DNA from: Carpediemonas membranifera
Lineage: Eukaryota; Fornicata
Reading direction: 5' to 3'
Assembly: GCA_019828565.1 (NCBI GenBank)
Contig: JAHDYR010000029.1
Location: forward strand, 62,001 to 126,000
Length of the DNA stretch: 64,000 bases
A program made the position numbers and the translations under genes. Shown here piece after piece: positions 30,020 to 39,893 of this stretch. Every line of letters starts with the position of its first letter. Position 1 is the stretch's first letter. The notes under the pieces are model-generated. The model was not told where the DNA came from and ran no database searches. It was given only the letters and a program-made list of their open reading frames with translations.

Positions 30020-30934
30020 AAGCATGTCATGAACCCCTGACTCCAGGACCGGGAAGGGATGGACAAGGAATCAGCTATGGACCACCCTCGCTGGTGCTAA
30101 GCTCCTGGGATCAGTGAGGAAAGGCCCCACGTATCCCGGCAGCCAGGAACCAAAGCAAGGGAAGGAACGACTGCAAGGAAATAACAGGAAGGACAGACCA
30201 GAAATAAGAAAGAAAGGACATGCAACAAGGACAGAGCAAGGATAAGGTCAAGGAAATCCATATTCATATGGTTGCACCACTCGTTGGGACCCCAAGGAAA
30301 CTGCAGGGACTGGCCACGGGGGTCGGAGGGGCACAGGTGCCCCTGCCGCCCTTGTTAACGACATGGGAAACCAAGGACATGTAGTGCAAGCGAAATGTTG
30401 TAAGGGGTAACAGGACAACCAGGCCTAGTGCCTGGGGGTACACCACCCATGCCCTGACCCACGCCACCTAACCGGGGTAGACAGCATGGACTTAGTCACT
30501 TTCCCCGCCTTCGGGTAGGCTTCTTAACAGAGTCGAGGGGGCATGGAATTGGGGAACCGGACAGACGAGAGGGTGCCGTGGCTGAACGGCTCTACAAGGA
30601 CTGCAGGGAAGCAAGGAGTGTCATAGTCAAGGTTCTGCAGGACGATCCTGCCTGTCAATGCCCCGAGGACAGACCCCCAGGCTCCCCGGATAGTTGCCGG
30701 ACTTTCAGGGAGACAGGAAAGCATATTTGCACGGAGATGGCCGCAGGGCCTCTGGGGCGATTGGAATCGGCTTTCCGCGGAGACAGTAGCACCGAAAGCC
30801 CAAGGCAAACGCTGCTGACCAGTTTGCCACGGGAAATAGGCAGTACCCCGGGGCACTCAGCTCCAAGACAACGGGAAACAAGCTCAGTCCGGGGTCAGAA
30901 TCCAAGCACCATAAATTTCTTTCTTTTCTTTCTT
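29717..30934 (+). mobile_element. LINE 3' part, right arm
   Basis: Mirror image of the left-arm LINE, truncated about 153 bp earlier. It carries the ORF end, the 3' UTR of about 890 bp and the TTTC tail at 30915-30934. It shows the uninterrupted G3 target near 30590. Confidence 0.85.
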
Positions 30935-33900
30935 ACCTGGTGACCTTCCATTCTTCGGGCAGGGTACTTAGGAGGGGGACGATATGACGTGACCCCCCCT
31001 TTGGCTGCCGCTACAGCCTACCGGCAGTGCATTTCAGCTAATGCCGGGCCCTGGGTGGGAGCCAGGGCTTGTGAATTATAAAGAAAATGTTGCTTGTTCC
31101 TTGAAAGAATACTGCTTTACCATGTCCTTACTCCTCCTCCGTGGACTCCCCACTGCCGCTGCAGCTGTCCTCGGCCTGACTCACTTGCTGTCCTTGTAGA
31201 CTCTGCATTACCGTGATGAACTGGGTCATCAGGTCCATGGGTGAGATCTGCTTGGCCTTCTTAGCCTTCTTGTGCTTGTGCCGGGGGATCGTGGGCTTCT
31301 CCTTGCTGGGCTTAGTCGCGACGCCGGAGAGCACCAACCTTCCGTGGCCTTGCTCTTGCATGAGTCGGGCAGCCTTGAGCGCTGAGATCTCTTGTTGCGC
31401 CTCTGCCAACTGCTTTCGGAGCCGCAGCTTCTCCGAGTCCATGCCGGTTGCCTGTCTGCTTCCAGACTCCCAGTCCATGTCCTCTTCGTGCCTGCTTCTC
31501 TTTCCGCTGTCCGAGTCCATGATCCTACTCGTGCTGCCCTCCTTGCGCTTGAGCGTCGTGGAGGAAGAGTGATCCTTGCTGTTGTCCATGCCTCCCTCTG
31601 AGCCTCTACCGGCCCCGGTGTTCCCGCTGAACGAGCCTCTCATCTGCGTTCCCGTGTTGTCCTGTCTCTCCCTGTCGTCTCCTCCGTGGTTACGATCCGA
31701 GGTCCTGTTCATGTTACCAGCTCTGTCGCCGGTTCTGTCGTCAGCTCTGACACCAGCTCTACCGCCGGCTCCGTGTCCTACCCTTCTGTCCTCTTCCCTG
31801 TCTCCATGCTGGTCGTGATGTCCTTGATCCGCGTCCTGGCCGAAGTGCCTGCCCACCATCCTGGTGCTAATCCGCCTCGCCTTTTCCTCCAGGCCGTTGT
31901 CGAAGAACCTACTTTGGTATGGCTGTTCGGACTTTCCGTCGATGGTGGGGACATACGTGATGCCTGGGACATTGACTGTGTTGGCTCTGGGCTCGTCCGG
32001 GATAGCTGCCGAGACTAGTCTGGCCCCTTCCTTGCGCATGCGGCTTAGGATGGTCCCAGCCTCGCTGACCCTGACCATGCCCCAGTCTCTCGGGATGAAG
32101 CTCGCCCCTAGGGTGATCCTACCCCTGTTCCTGGGGGGCCTTGACGTTGACTATGACCTTCTCATAGTCCCTGAGGCTCTCTGCTAGGTCGTCGCAGCCC
32201 CAGACTCCTTGATGAGCCGTAGCCTCCTTCGAGGGCCACCACTCGTATAGCATGGCCATGGTTATGATGTCCTCCTCCCTTGCTGCCCCTAGGCCCTTCC
32301 TGACGCGTACCATGCGGAGCTGGTTAGCCGTGGCTCTTTCCATGATGGTCCATAGCGGGCTTCTCTCCAGTACACCTTCGTTGTCCATGATTGTGAGGGG
32401 GGCCAGTAAGATGCCCTTCATGCCCAACAGAACCTCCCCGAACCCGAAGCCGATGCCGAAGCGGTGTCCGTTGTCCGGGACTACGAGGATCCTGTCGCCG
32501 ACTTCCCTGCTGACGTCCCTTGCGTCCCCGATCGGGTACGTGCCGAAGATCTCAAAGGTGTCCCTCCTTGTCGCGAATTCCGGGCCTCCCATGATATCCA
32601 TGCCCGGCTCCGCCTTCCCGACTGCTTCCCATGGTCTTGTCGAGTGCCTTACCCATGTAGTGGTAGACGTCTGGGGTGCTCATCCTCTCCTTGCATAGGG
32701 CCCTGATCCTGGCTGTGAAGACTACTGTATCCGCCAACCCACAGTGGTAGCAACCCGCGGTGTGTCTGTGGTACGGACAGACTCCCTTGGGCTCGCTCCT
32801 GTTCTGCCATCCATTTGACCATGTTGTTACTGCTTCCAGGTAGTTGGCCTTGTCGAGGTTGTCCCTGAGGTTTTGGCCAGCCTCCTCCCTTGCCGTTGTT
32901 CTCCAGGATCTCTGGTAGCTTCTTCTCGTCCACCAGCCTAGCTTGGAAGAATTCCCTGGTTCCTTGCTCCAGTCCATTTGTGGGGTTCGTGAGGAGGAAG
33001 CTTTCCATCTCCACCCCCTTTGCATACATGATTATCTTCCAACCCTCCGACCTTTCGATCCTTGCCAGCTGAGCCGCCAGGCGGTTGGCCCAGTCCCTGA
33101 AAGTATGTATGTGCTTCTCATACTCGATCGGCGGCCGCCCCGTCCCGACCTCCACGAAGGTGGCCGGCGGCAGCCCTCGTCACTGCCCATGCCGTGTACC
33201 TCGCTTGGTCCATGCTTGCTGCCGGTATGTCCTGGTAATACAGGCCATGCCCGTGTCCAAGAATGTCCCCAGTGCTGAGGTCAAAGAGTACGATCCCGCC
33301 CTCAACCGGGATGGCAGGGATCCCTGCCTTCTTGACGCCAGGGTCTGCGCACTCGAAGTCGATGGCTCCGATCACCAGTCGTTTCTCCTTGTCCTTTCTA
33401 GGCATCCTCGGCGGCTGGCTGCTGACCTTGTTTGAGTCGACCTCCTCGTCCTGGTCGATCTTGCCTTGGTTGGCCCCGACCATGTCCTTGTTCACTTCCA
33501 GGAGGCTGTCGTCGAGGCTTCTTCTGCCGGGCATGGTGGCCTGCTGGCGTCGTTCCTCCTTGTCCTTGACATGTTGCTCCTCGTCTCCGTCGATGACCGT
33601 GCTAGCGGACGACCTGTCCAGATCGGCATGTTCGTCCCTATTGCTGCGGACCGAGGTGGCCTTGAGCACTTCCAGCCTCACCTTCCGGAACGGCGGCTCG
33701 TTGCTAAGGGGGTCTCCTCCCCTTCGCCCAGGATATTGGTTCTGCCCTTCAGGTAGATCCCTGACTTGTTCCATGCTGCCTGCCATATGGCCGGGGCCTC
33801 CGGTGCCTGAAGCCTGAGGATGTCCCTAGCCTCCTCCATGAAGCGGCTGATGGACCATGCTGACGTGTCGCTTAGCTCTAGGATGACCCTGTACTTGCCG

Positions 33901-35121
33901 TCCTCTTGCTCGTAGGCCACTCTGGTGACCGGGCCTTGGTTTGCCGGATCCCATACCTTGTCGTAAGGCACGCCTTCTACGGCCTCGTCTCCATGAGCCC
34001 CTGATACCAGTATGAACGACCCTTCGGCCTTCTTGACGCTGTCCCTGTCTACATCCCATTCGATGGGCCCATCTTCCTTCGGCTTGAGGATCGCCGTCTC
34101 GATGTCCTTCTCAGATGGCCATCTTGCCATGCCAGTGAAGCCCGCTTTCAGCGTCTTGGGCTCCAGTGCCTGTGCCATGTCCTTTGCTTCCTCGTCTCTG
34201 GGGTTGAGCGCCTCTGTGAGCATGTAGAAAAGGTCGCGGAGGCCGTGGATGCCGCATGGGTTCCTGAGGATGATGTCCTTGTTGTCAGTGACGCCGGTTG
34301 CGAAGAGGATGCGTCTGGCGTTCATGATTACTTCCTTGCGTCCTTTGGAGTTCGCATTGAGCGACTTTCCTGTAAACTTGCCTGTTCTACGAAGAAGTAG
34401 AGTCCTTGAATCGTTCCTTTCAGCGAGGAAGCTGTCCAGTAGTTCCCTGATGTCCTCCCACTGCTTCTGCGTGGAATCCCTGATCCTTGTCGGTATTTCT
34501 ACCTGCATTGTTGAGTGCAAAATTTCTCCCCTTTTCCTAGTCCATAAACTGGGTCGGAATTTTTGGGTCCGAAAGTCGGGCCACATGTACATATCCGGGT
34601 GAGGTCTCCGTCCAGGCCTTCCAGTTTCTCCCATTGTCCATGCTCCGTACTATATAGGCCATTCTTTCAAAAAGGCGCGGTCCTAAAAATGCGTCGCCCT
34701 TTTCTGAGTAGCGGGGCCTTTCTGTGTAGTTGTTGTTGCTTTGTTCGTAGTCTCCTTTTAGCCTCTATCGACGGCCCCTGTTTCCCTTTTGTGCTGCCCT
34801 TCCTTCCTTGTGGTCTTGACAAAACCATGTAGCCGCCGGTGCTAGCACTGGCCCTCGACGGTTGTTTTCCTTTTCCTTGTAAACATACGTTCCATGAAGA
34901 CACTTTGATTCCTTGGTATGGGCGTGGAGCTCCCACTCGCGCCCAGCGGTATGCCCTGATAGCAACCCTTGAATGTTCAGACAGGAGGCCAAGGCCGCTC
35001 CTTCTGAGCTCCATGGGGCACTGCCCTATCCATATAGGCCAGGCCTGTTGGTCCTTGTCCATCCATGATCGAAGTGTTTCCACTTTGCTGAAATCATTGG
35101 TGAACTGGAAGGTCACCAGGT
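30935..35121 (-). mobile_element. Maelstrom-type element, right copy
   Basis: Reverse-complement copy of 19457-23629. It is bounded by ACCTGGTGACCTTCC at 30935-30949 and its exact reverse complement at 35107-35121, giving 15-bp terminal inverted repeats. The left copy has this string only at its 3' boundary. About 30 bp of gypsy integrase (ending at 35108) are included at the 5' end, so the segment was copied together with its flank. Confidence 0.6.
31128..34634 (-). pseudogene. Maelstrom-like nuclease ORF, right copy, frame broken several times
   Basis: The same protein as at 19933-23437. The first frame (34634-33678) is followed by breaks near 33710 (one C fewer than the left copy), 33170, 32895 and 32625, each a one-base difference from the left copy. 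The A missing from the left copy near 22225 is present here (32340), so the block 32119-32601 reads through. The C-terminal 316 codons (32078-31128) are intact here, including the Arg/Asp/Gly-rich region and the coiled coil. The copies complement each other, which suggests one intact ancestral ORF of about 1,165 codons. Confidence 0.6.
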
Positions 35122-35692
35122 GGTAACATGTCTGCAAGGTAAGCCTACGGTAGACCGAAAGGCTGGGAAGGGGCAAAGCAGGGCGGAATGGAAGAGAATT
35201 GTATCCATTGCAGCCAATGTCAGCCCATCCCCATCGTCGGCAGAGAGAGGGGAGGGCCCTATGAGAGCCATCACAGAGCTGGCCCAAGGCGCTGACCTGA
35301 AGAGAGAAATTAGCAGACTATGCCCCCTATGCTCGGAGGAGTCGGAGGTGAGCCTGTTCTACAGGATCATTAGGGAAAAGCCAGGACCAGCAAGGAAGCA
35401 GGAAATGATCAGGGAGTGGGCAGAGGGCCAGAGGCTAGGATCGGCAGCGCACATAATCTGTGAATGCCCGGCAGTAGACAGGGGAGAAGCTTGGACAAAG
35501 CTGTGGACAGCAGCGAAGCACAAAACTAAGGACTTGGAAGTAAGGCAGGGCCCCCAGGGCGAATGGTACCAGGAAAGACCCATCCTAGAATTACAGCAAC
35601 TAATAATATGGGGCTCGGAGGACATTTGGGAAGGCCTCACGGCAGGACTACGGGAACTGGCAAAGGTTTACAACAGCTTCAAGGTGGAATAG
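35122..35692 (+). pseudogene. C-terminal part of the LINE ORF2-type protein, longest copy
   Basis: About 190 codons ending YNSFKVE. It includes a stretch before the knuckle (RAEWKRIVSIAANVSPSPSS) and the zinc knuckle CPLCSEE...HIICECP. The RT domain is not included. Confidence 0.65.
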
Positions 35693-36618
35693 AAGCATGT
35701 CATGAACCCCTGACTCCAGGACCGGGAAGGGATGGACAAGGAATCAGCCATGGACCACCCTCGCTGGTGCTAAGCTCCTGGGATCAGTGAGGAAAGGCCC
35801 CACGTATCCCGGTAGCCAGGAACCAAAGCAAGGGAAGGAACGACTGCAAGGAAATAACAGGAAGGACAGACCAGAAATAAGAAAGAAAGGACATGCAACA
35901 AGGACAGAGCAAGGATAAGGTCAAGGAAATCCATATTCATATGGTTGCACCACTCGTTGGGACCCCAAGGAAACTGCAGGGACTGGCCACGGGGGTCGGA
36001 GGGGCACAGGTGCCCCTGCCGCCCTTGTTAACGACATGGGAAACCAAGGACATGTAGTGCAAGCGAAATGTTGTAAGGGGTAACAGGACAACCAGGCCTA
36101 GTGCCTGGGGGTACACCACCCATGCCCTGACCCACGCCACCTAACCGGGGTAGACAGCATGGACTTAGTCACTTTCCCCGCCTTCGGGTAGGCTTCTTAA
36201 CAGAGTCGAGGGGGCATGGAATTGGGGAACCGGACAGACGAGAGGGTGCCGTGGCTGAACGGCTCTACAAGGACTGCAGGGAAGCAAGGAGTGTCATAGT
36301 CAAGGTTCTGCAGGACGATCCTGCCTGTCAATGCCCCGAGGACAGACCCCCAGGCTCCCCGGATAGTTGCCGGACTTTCAGGGAGACAGGAAAGCATATT
36401 TGCACGGAGATGGCCGCAGGGCCTCTGGGGCGATTGGAATCGGCTTTCCGCGGAGACAGTAGCACCGAAAGCCCAAGGCAAACGCTGCTGACCAGTTTGC
36501 CACGGGAAATAGGCAGTACCCCGGGGCACTCAGCTCCAAGACAACGGGAAACAAGCTCAGTCCGGGGTCAGAATCCAAGCACCATAAATTTCTTTCTTTC
36601 TCTTTCTTTCTTTCTTTC
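35122..36618 (+). mobile_element. Third LINE 3' part, with TTTC tail
   Basis: A 1.5-kb 5'-truncated copy with the ORF end, the same 3' UTR and a long TTTC tail (36589-36618). It inserted into the gag of a minus-strand gypsy element (36619 onwards). It extends about 270 bp further 5' than the left-arm copy. I see no clear target duplication. Confidence 0.85.
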
Positions 36619-37330
36619 GTCCCTCTGCTTCTTCCAGCACTTTGTGGCATCGTAGCCCACCTTGTTGCAGTAGGGGCACTTGGTAGACGCCTTGTCTTCA
36701 TGCTTCTTCTTGGTCTTCTCGCCCTTCGACTCAACTGACTGACGCTGCGCCTCACGACTACCCTTCTCAGCCTCCAGGGCTTGCTCAAAAGCCACCTTCA
36801 TGGTCTCCTCGTTCTCTTGCTCTTCTTCTTGGCGCCGATTCGCTCTCTCAGGACTTGACAGCGGACTCCCGCGACGAACGCCTCCACGAGTTGCTTGGCT
36901 TGAGGCTGCAGCTCGCCGAAGTAGGAACACGTCTCCTTGAATGTCAGCACGTAATCGGCCATGTTCTCGACGAGATTGCCCGACTCGGGGCAATTCAGCT
37001 TCTTCAGCCATTCGATGGCCTCTAGCTCGTCGAGAGGTTGGAACATCTTGTTAATCAGGTCGATAAACTCCTCGTTCCACTCCGTCTCACGATCGGGGTC
37101 ATGCTCATCCATCGGTTCATCCACCACATGGAGAAAAGAGCCCAGCATGGGAGAACGGCACTTAAACGTTTCGAGCACTTCGTTTGACACCAGGTCGAAA
37201 ATAGCAATCGGATCACGGCACCTAGCGGCATAAGCACGCCAGGACTTAACCATATGGCGCCACTCCGCCACACCACAGAGACCTTATTAAGGTAGGGTGC
37301 GTAGTTCAGTACTGTTTCCGGTACTGCCAT
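36619..37330 (-). pseudogene. Gypsy gag fragment
   Basis: On the minus strand it starts at ATG 37330 (MAVPETVLNYAPYL), just after an LTR and palindrome. Frame changes near 37270 and 36850-36900 break it into pieces. Recognisable parts are a helical gag core (FKETCSYFGELQPQAKQLVEAF), a KR/E-rich linker and a zinc knuckle (CPYCNKVGYDATKC), after which the LINE tail interrupts it. Protease and pol are missing. Confidence 0.65.
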
Positions 37331-37342
37331 GGCAATATATAT

Positions 37343-37409
37343 TGTTGCAGCAGGAAACACAGAGAGTGATTTAATTGATCCGGGGTAAATCAGTCATCAA
37401 TTGATTACA
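37343..37409 (-). repeat. Putative 67-bp LTR of the gag fragment
   Basis: On the minus strand it starts TGTAATC and ends GCAACA, followed by a palindrome (CAATATATATTG including the LTR end) and the gag ATG 12 bp later. A purine run (CTTGGGGGAAG) precedes it at 37410-37420, as expected for a 3' LTR. The boundaries are inferred because no second copy is in the window. Confidence 0.45.
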
Positions 37410-37420
37410 CTTCCCCCAAG

Positions 37421-37527
37421 ATCCGTATCTGGCCGCTCATCCGGGTCTAGAGCCTCTCTTCGCGCGTTACAAGCGCAAGTTCCGAGGCAAAGGCCGCCGT
37501 TTGGTGAGCCTCGCTCGAGGAGGGAAG
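37421..37527 (+). pseudogene. C-terminal end of a gypsy polyprotein with polypurine tract
   Basis: The plus strand encodes EPLFARYKRKFRGKGRR, very like the C-terminus of G3, and then the purine tract GAGGAGGGAAG (37517-37527). TGTGAGTCAG at 37528 probably begins an LTR; it contains GTGCAGTTTATGTAAA, resembling the G3 LTR. It lies head to head with the minus-strand gag remnant. Confidence 0.6.
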
Positions 37528-37982
37528 TGTGAGTCAGTGCAGTTTATGTAAATCGGACCACCCTGCAACTTACACAGATGTGCCGCCCTCCCCCTCAGGC
37601 CCTGCCTCCTCTCACGTCGATTCTGCAGGCAGGGTTCGCTGTGAGCCTTCAGGCCGGCGACTTCCACCACAGAGACCTCCCTTTGTTCTTACACAGCTGC
37701 CTCACCCGAAAGCCCCTTGGTAATGCGCCTGTCTGAATCAAATCTCTTGATACTGATGTTCTGCAGCAGACACTTCAACATCAACGGCCTCATTTATCGT
37801 TTGATATTGATGTTATGTAATCACACAGGAAATCTCTACTCTCTGTTTCCACCTGCAACACCCCGAACAGACCTGTTTTCTTTCCGCATGGTGCTGTAAG
37901 GTAAGGTAAGGCCAACTAAGGTGCTCATTTGATGAGTATATCAAGATAACATTTCAAAGTTTATCCGCAGTAGTAGTATAAG
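37528..37982. other. LTR remnant and intergenic sequence, no gene found
   Basis: The first 50 bp look like an LTR. Then come three strings ending in ACACAG (near 37574, 37694 and 37833) that resemble the 3' splice site at 6188, but no exons could be assembled. GTAAG repeats lie near 37900. Confidence 0.4.
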
Positions 37983-39824
37983 TCAGATCAAAAAGTTGAA
38001 GAGGGAGCTGTCTGAGATCTCTGGCAACAAGTCCTCCCGAGTCAAAGTCGAGTCAGAGTCGAATCCACAGTCGACCATGAACGGCGGCAGGTCCATGGTG
38101 TCCAGCTCGACGTCCAGCCGCTCCAGCTCGACAAAGTGCCTGGCGACGAGGAGGTTGACTTCATTCTTGAGCCTCGGGTCGACAGGCTCGGGCCCCATCG
38201 AGTCGGGGCGGAACAACGACACGACCTGGTCGATCTGGAGCAGGTTCAGTGCGGGGCAGACCCTGGCCCTAGTGGCTGGGTCGAGCAGACCCCGCTTGGA
38301 CATCAGCAGCACGTCCCCCAGCTGTCTCAGCACATCGAGCTCATCGACCGCGTCGCCAACCAGTGGCGTGAGCTCGGTGACGAGGATTTGGACCCTGAGG
38401 CCGGTCGACACAGTGCAGAGGCTGCCCTGTCTCTGGCGGATGATGTGGTTGAAGAGAAGGGACGCGACGTGCCGGTAGAACTGCCGGAACAGGACCGAAC
38501 GCAGGCCCCGTGGGAGGTGGTACGTGTCACAGTCCGCCTCGATCGCCCGGATCAGCCCGACGAGCCCGGCCCTGTCGAGCGGGGCGTCGGTAGTGAGGGG
38601 GAAGTCGAGCAGGGCCGGCACGACGCCCTTGAAGTCGTGGGCGATGTTGCAGTGGGCGAACCACACGGCCTCGTGGACCAGGGCGCCGAGTCGTGACTCC
38701 ACAGAGTCGTCGGGGGCGGGGCGGACGCAGGATAGGACGACCTGCCCGGCGATGCGGCGGTACAGATGGGCGGCGGTGCATGCCATGTGAAGCACGGTCG
38801 CCATAGACGATCGGGCGGCCCACAGCCGGGACGACAGGAGCTCGAGGGCCGAGTGGGCCGGATCAGGGTCAACGTCGAGCCCGCCCCACTCAGCCAGACA
38901 GCGGTGGATGGCCGTGGCGAGGACCGGGGTGCCGCCGGGTGTGTACACGGGGTCCGACAACATCACCATGCGGTCGAAGAGCTGGACACGCTGGGCGGCC
39001 GTCTGCTCCTCCAGGGCGAGGGTCAGGTTGGCGATCTCGGCAGCCCTGGCGTCGATGTCATCGTCCCTGATATCCGAAAGGGACAGGGCCTGGCCCGGGG
39101 AGCACGGGTTGGCAGGGTACGGCAGCGATGCCTGGGTTAGCTCTCGGCCCAGCGTCGACAGCGAGCAGTCGGACTCGTCCGCCTCCATCACCGCGGACAA
39201 CATCGCCAGCCGGGAGTCCTCTACTATCGGGGTAAGGGAGAACGCCTCCGCGTTGGCCAGGCGGGAGCTGTAGCGGGGCGGGAGCGACGTGGGCCCGTCA
39301 GGTCCGGTGCCGCCGTCGGAGCTCGCCGAGGAGGTGCAGATACTGCCCGCAGCAGAGGGGGCGACTGAGAGCGGCACGGCATGGGACAGGTCGGTGATGG
39401 TGATGGCGAGCTCGATGGCCGCAGTCCCTGCCGCCGTCTGGACATCGTATACACGGTCGATAGAAGTGACCGCGGATGACTTCATCTTGGTGTAGATAGA
39501 CGCTACATCGATGTTCAGATGCCCAAGAACGTCGTCGCGGGAGTCGTGGATCGAGAGTGCAAGCTTCTTCTTAACGTAACCACGCTTGGGCGGCTGTTGA
39601 GAATAGAGCATTGTCGTGGCGAATCCAATGGCCTCAGTGATACTCGCGAAACCGTTGCATAGGTCTACGAGCCTGGTGGCGCCCCTGTGGCCCCCACGAC
39701 GCCAACGGATCCTGGCACGGTTGTATACGATCGGAAGGTGCACCGTAGCACTGATAGAAACCTCCACAGGGTTCTCCACAAACCGTTTCCTCTTACTGTG
39801 CTGCGCGATGTACCCGGGGAACAT
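37983..39824 (-). CDS. NT-C2 and DIL domain protein
   Basis: About 613 residues from ATG 39824 (MFPGYIAQHSKRKRF). Residues 5-140 fit an N-terminal C2 (EEIG1/EHBP1-type) domain: beta-rich, with VEVSISATVHLPIVYNRARI and KKLALSIHDSRDDVLGHLNI. A low-complexity middle follows. Residues about 440-570 fit a DIL (dilute) domain (LFRQFYRHVASLLFNHIIR, GLRVQILVTELTPLV, ALNLLQIDQVVSLF). Both domains are linked to membrane and actin or vesicle traffic in other eukaryotes, so a cytoplasmic trafficking role is likely. An upstream in-frame extension to 39881 would need a GTG start. The stop is 37983. Its start is only 69 bp from the stop of the next gene. Confidence 0.65.
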   Translation of the reverse strand: MFPGYIAQHSKRKRFVENPVEVSISATVHLPIVYNRARIRWRRGGHRGATRLVDLCNGFASITEAIGFATTMLYSQQPPKRGYVKKKLALSIHDSRDDVLGHLNIDVASIYTKMKSSAVTSIDRVYDVQTAAGTAAIELAITITDLSHAVPLSVAPSAAGSICTSSASSDGGTGPDGPTSLPPRYSSRLANAEAFSLTPIVEDSRLAMLSAVMEADESDCSLSTLGRELTQASLPYPANPCSPGQALSLSDIRDDDIDARAAEIANLTLALEEQTAAQRVQLFDRMVMLSDPVYTPGGTPVLATAIHRCLAEWGGLDVDPDPAHSALELLSSRLWAARSSMATVLHMACTAAHLYRRIAGQVVLSCVRPAPDDSVESRLGALVHEAVWFAHCNIAHDFKGVVPALLDFPLTTDAPLDRAGLVGLIRAIEADCDTYHLPRGLRSVLFRQFYRHVASLLFNHIIRQRQGSLCTVSTGLRVQILVTELTPLVGDAVDELDVLRQLGDVLLMSKRGLLDPATRARVCPALNLLQIDQVVSLFRPDSMGPEPVDPRLKNEVNLLVARHFVELERLDVELDTMDLPPFMVDCGFDSDSTLTREDLLPEISDSSLFNFLI

Positions 39825-39893
39825 CGCGGTGGCCTGCTCTCTTCCAGTTCGATTTATCGTTGATACATGACATATATACACCCCATACTGCTG

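Larger units (their letters stand above)
19457..35108. repeat. Large inverted repeat, arms of about 5.39 kb, spacer about 153 bp
   Basis: The left arm 19457-29563 matches the reverse complement of the right arm 29717-35108. After removing gypsy G3 and its duplication (4,716 bp) the left arm is 5,391 bp and the right arm 5,392 bp. Each arm holds a Maelstrom-type element and a LINE 3' part. Differences are few: scattered single substitutions and one-base indels. The right arm keeps the uninterrupted sequence at the site where G3 entered the left arm. Confidence 0.9.

Noticed and set aside
19457-35108. Inverted repeat as a simple foldback sequencing chimera
   Set aside because: The left arm has a gypsy insertion absent from the right, and the arms differ at several bases, so one read copied onto itself cannot explain it. 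A misjoin of alleles remains possible.
30935-36618. Twin-primed LINE (inverted 5' part joined to a 3' part)
   Set aside because: The order inverted Maelstrom element then LINE 3' end looks like twin priming, but no flanking target duplication was found and the inverted part includes gypsy sequence.
37560-37880. Gene with small exons joined at ACACAG sites
   Set aside because: Three possible 3' splice sites, but no GTATGT partners and no coherent reading frame.
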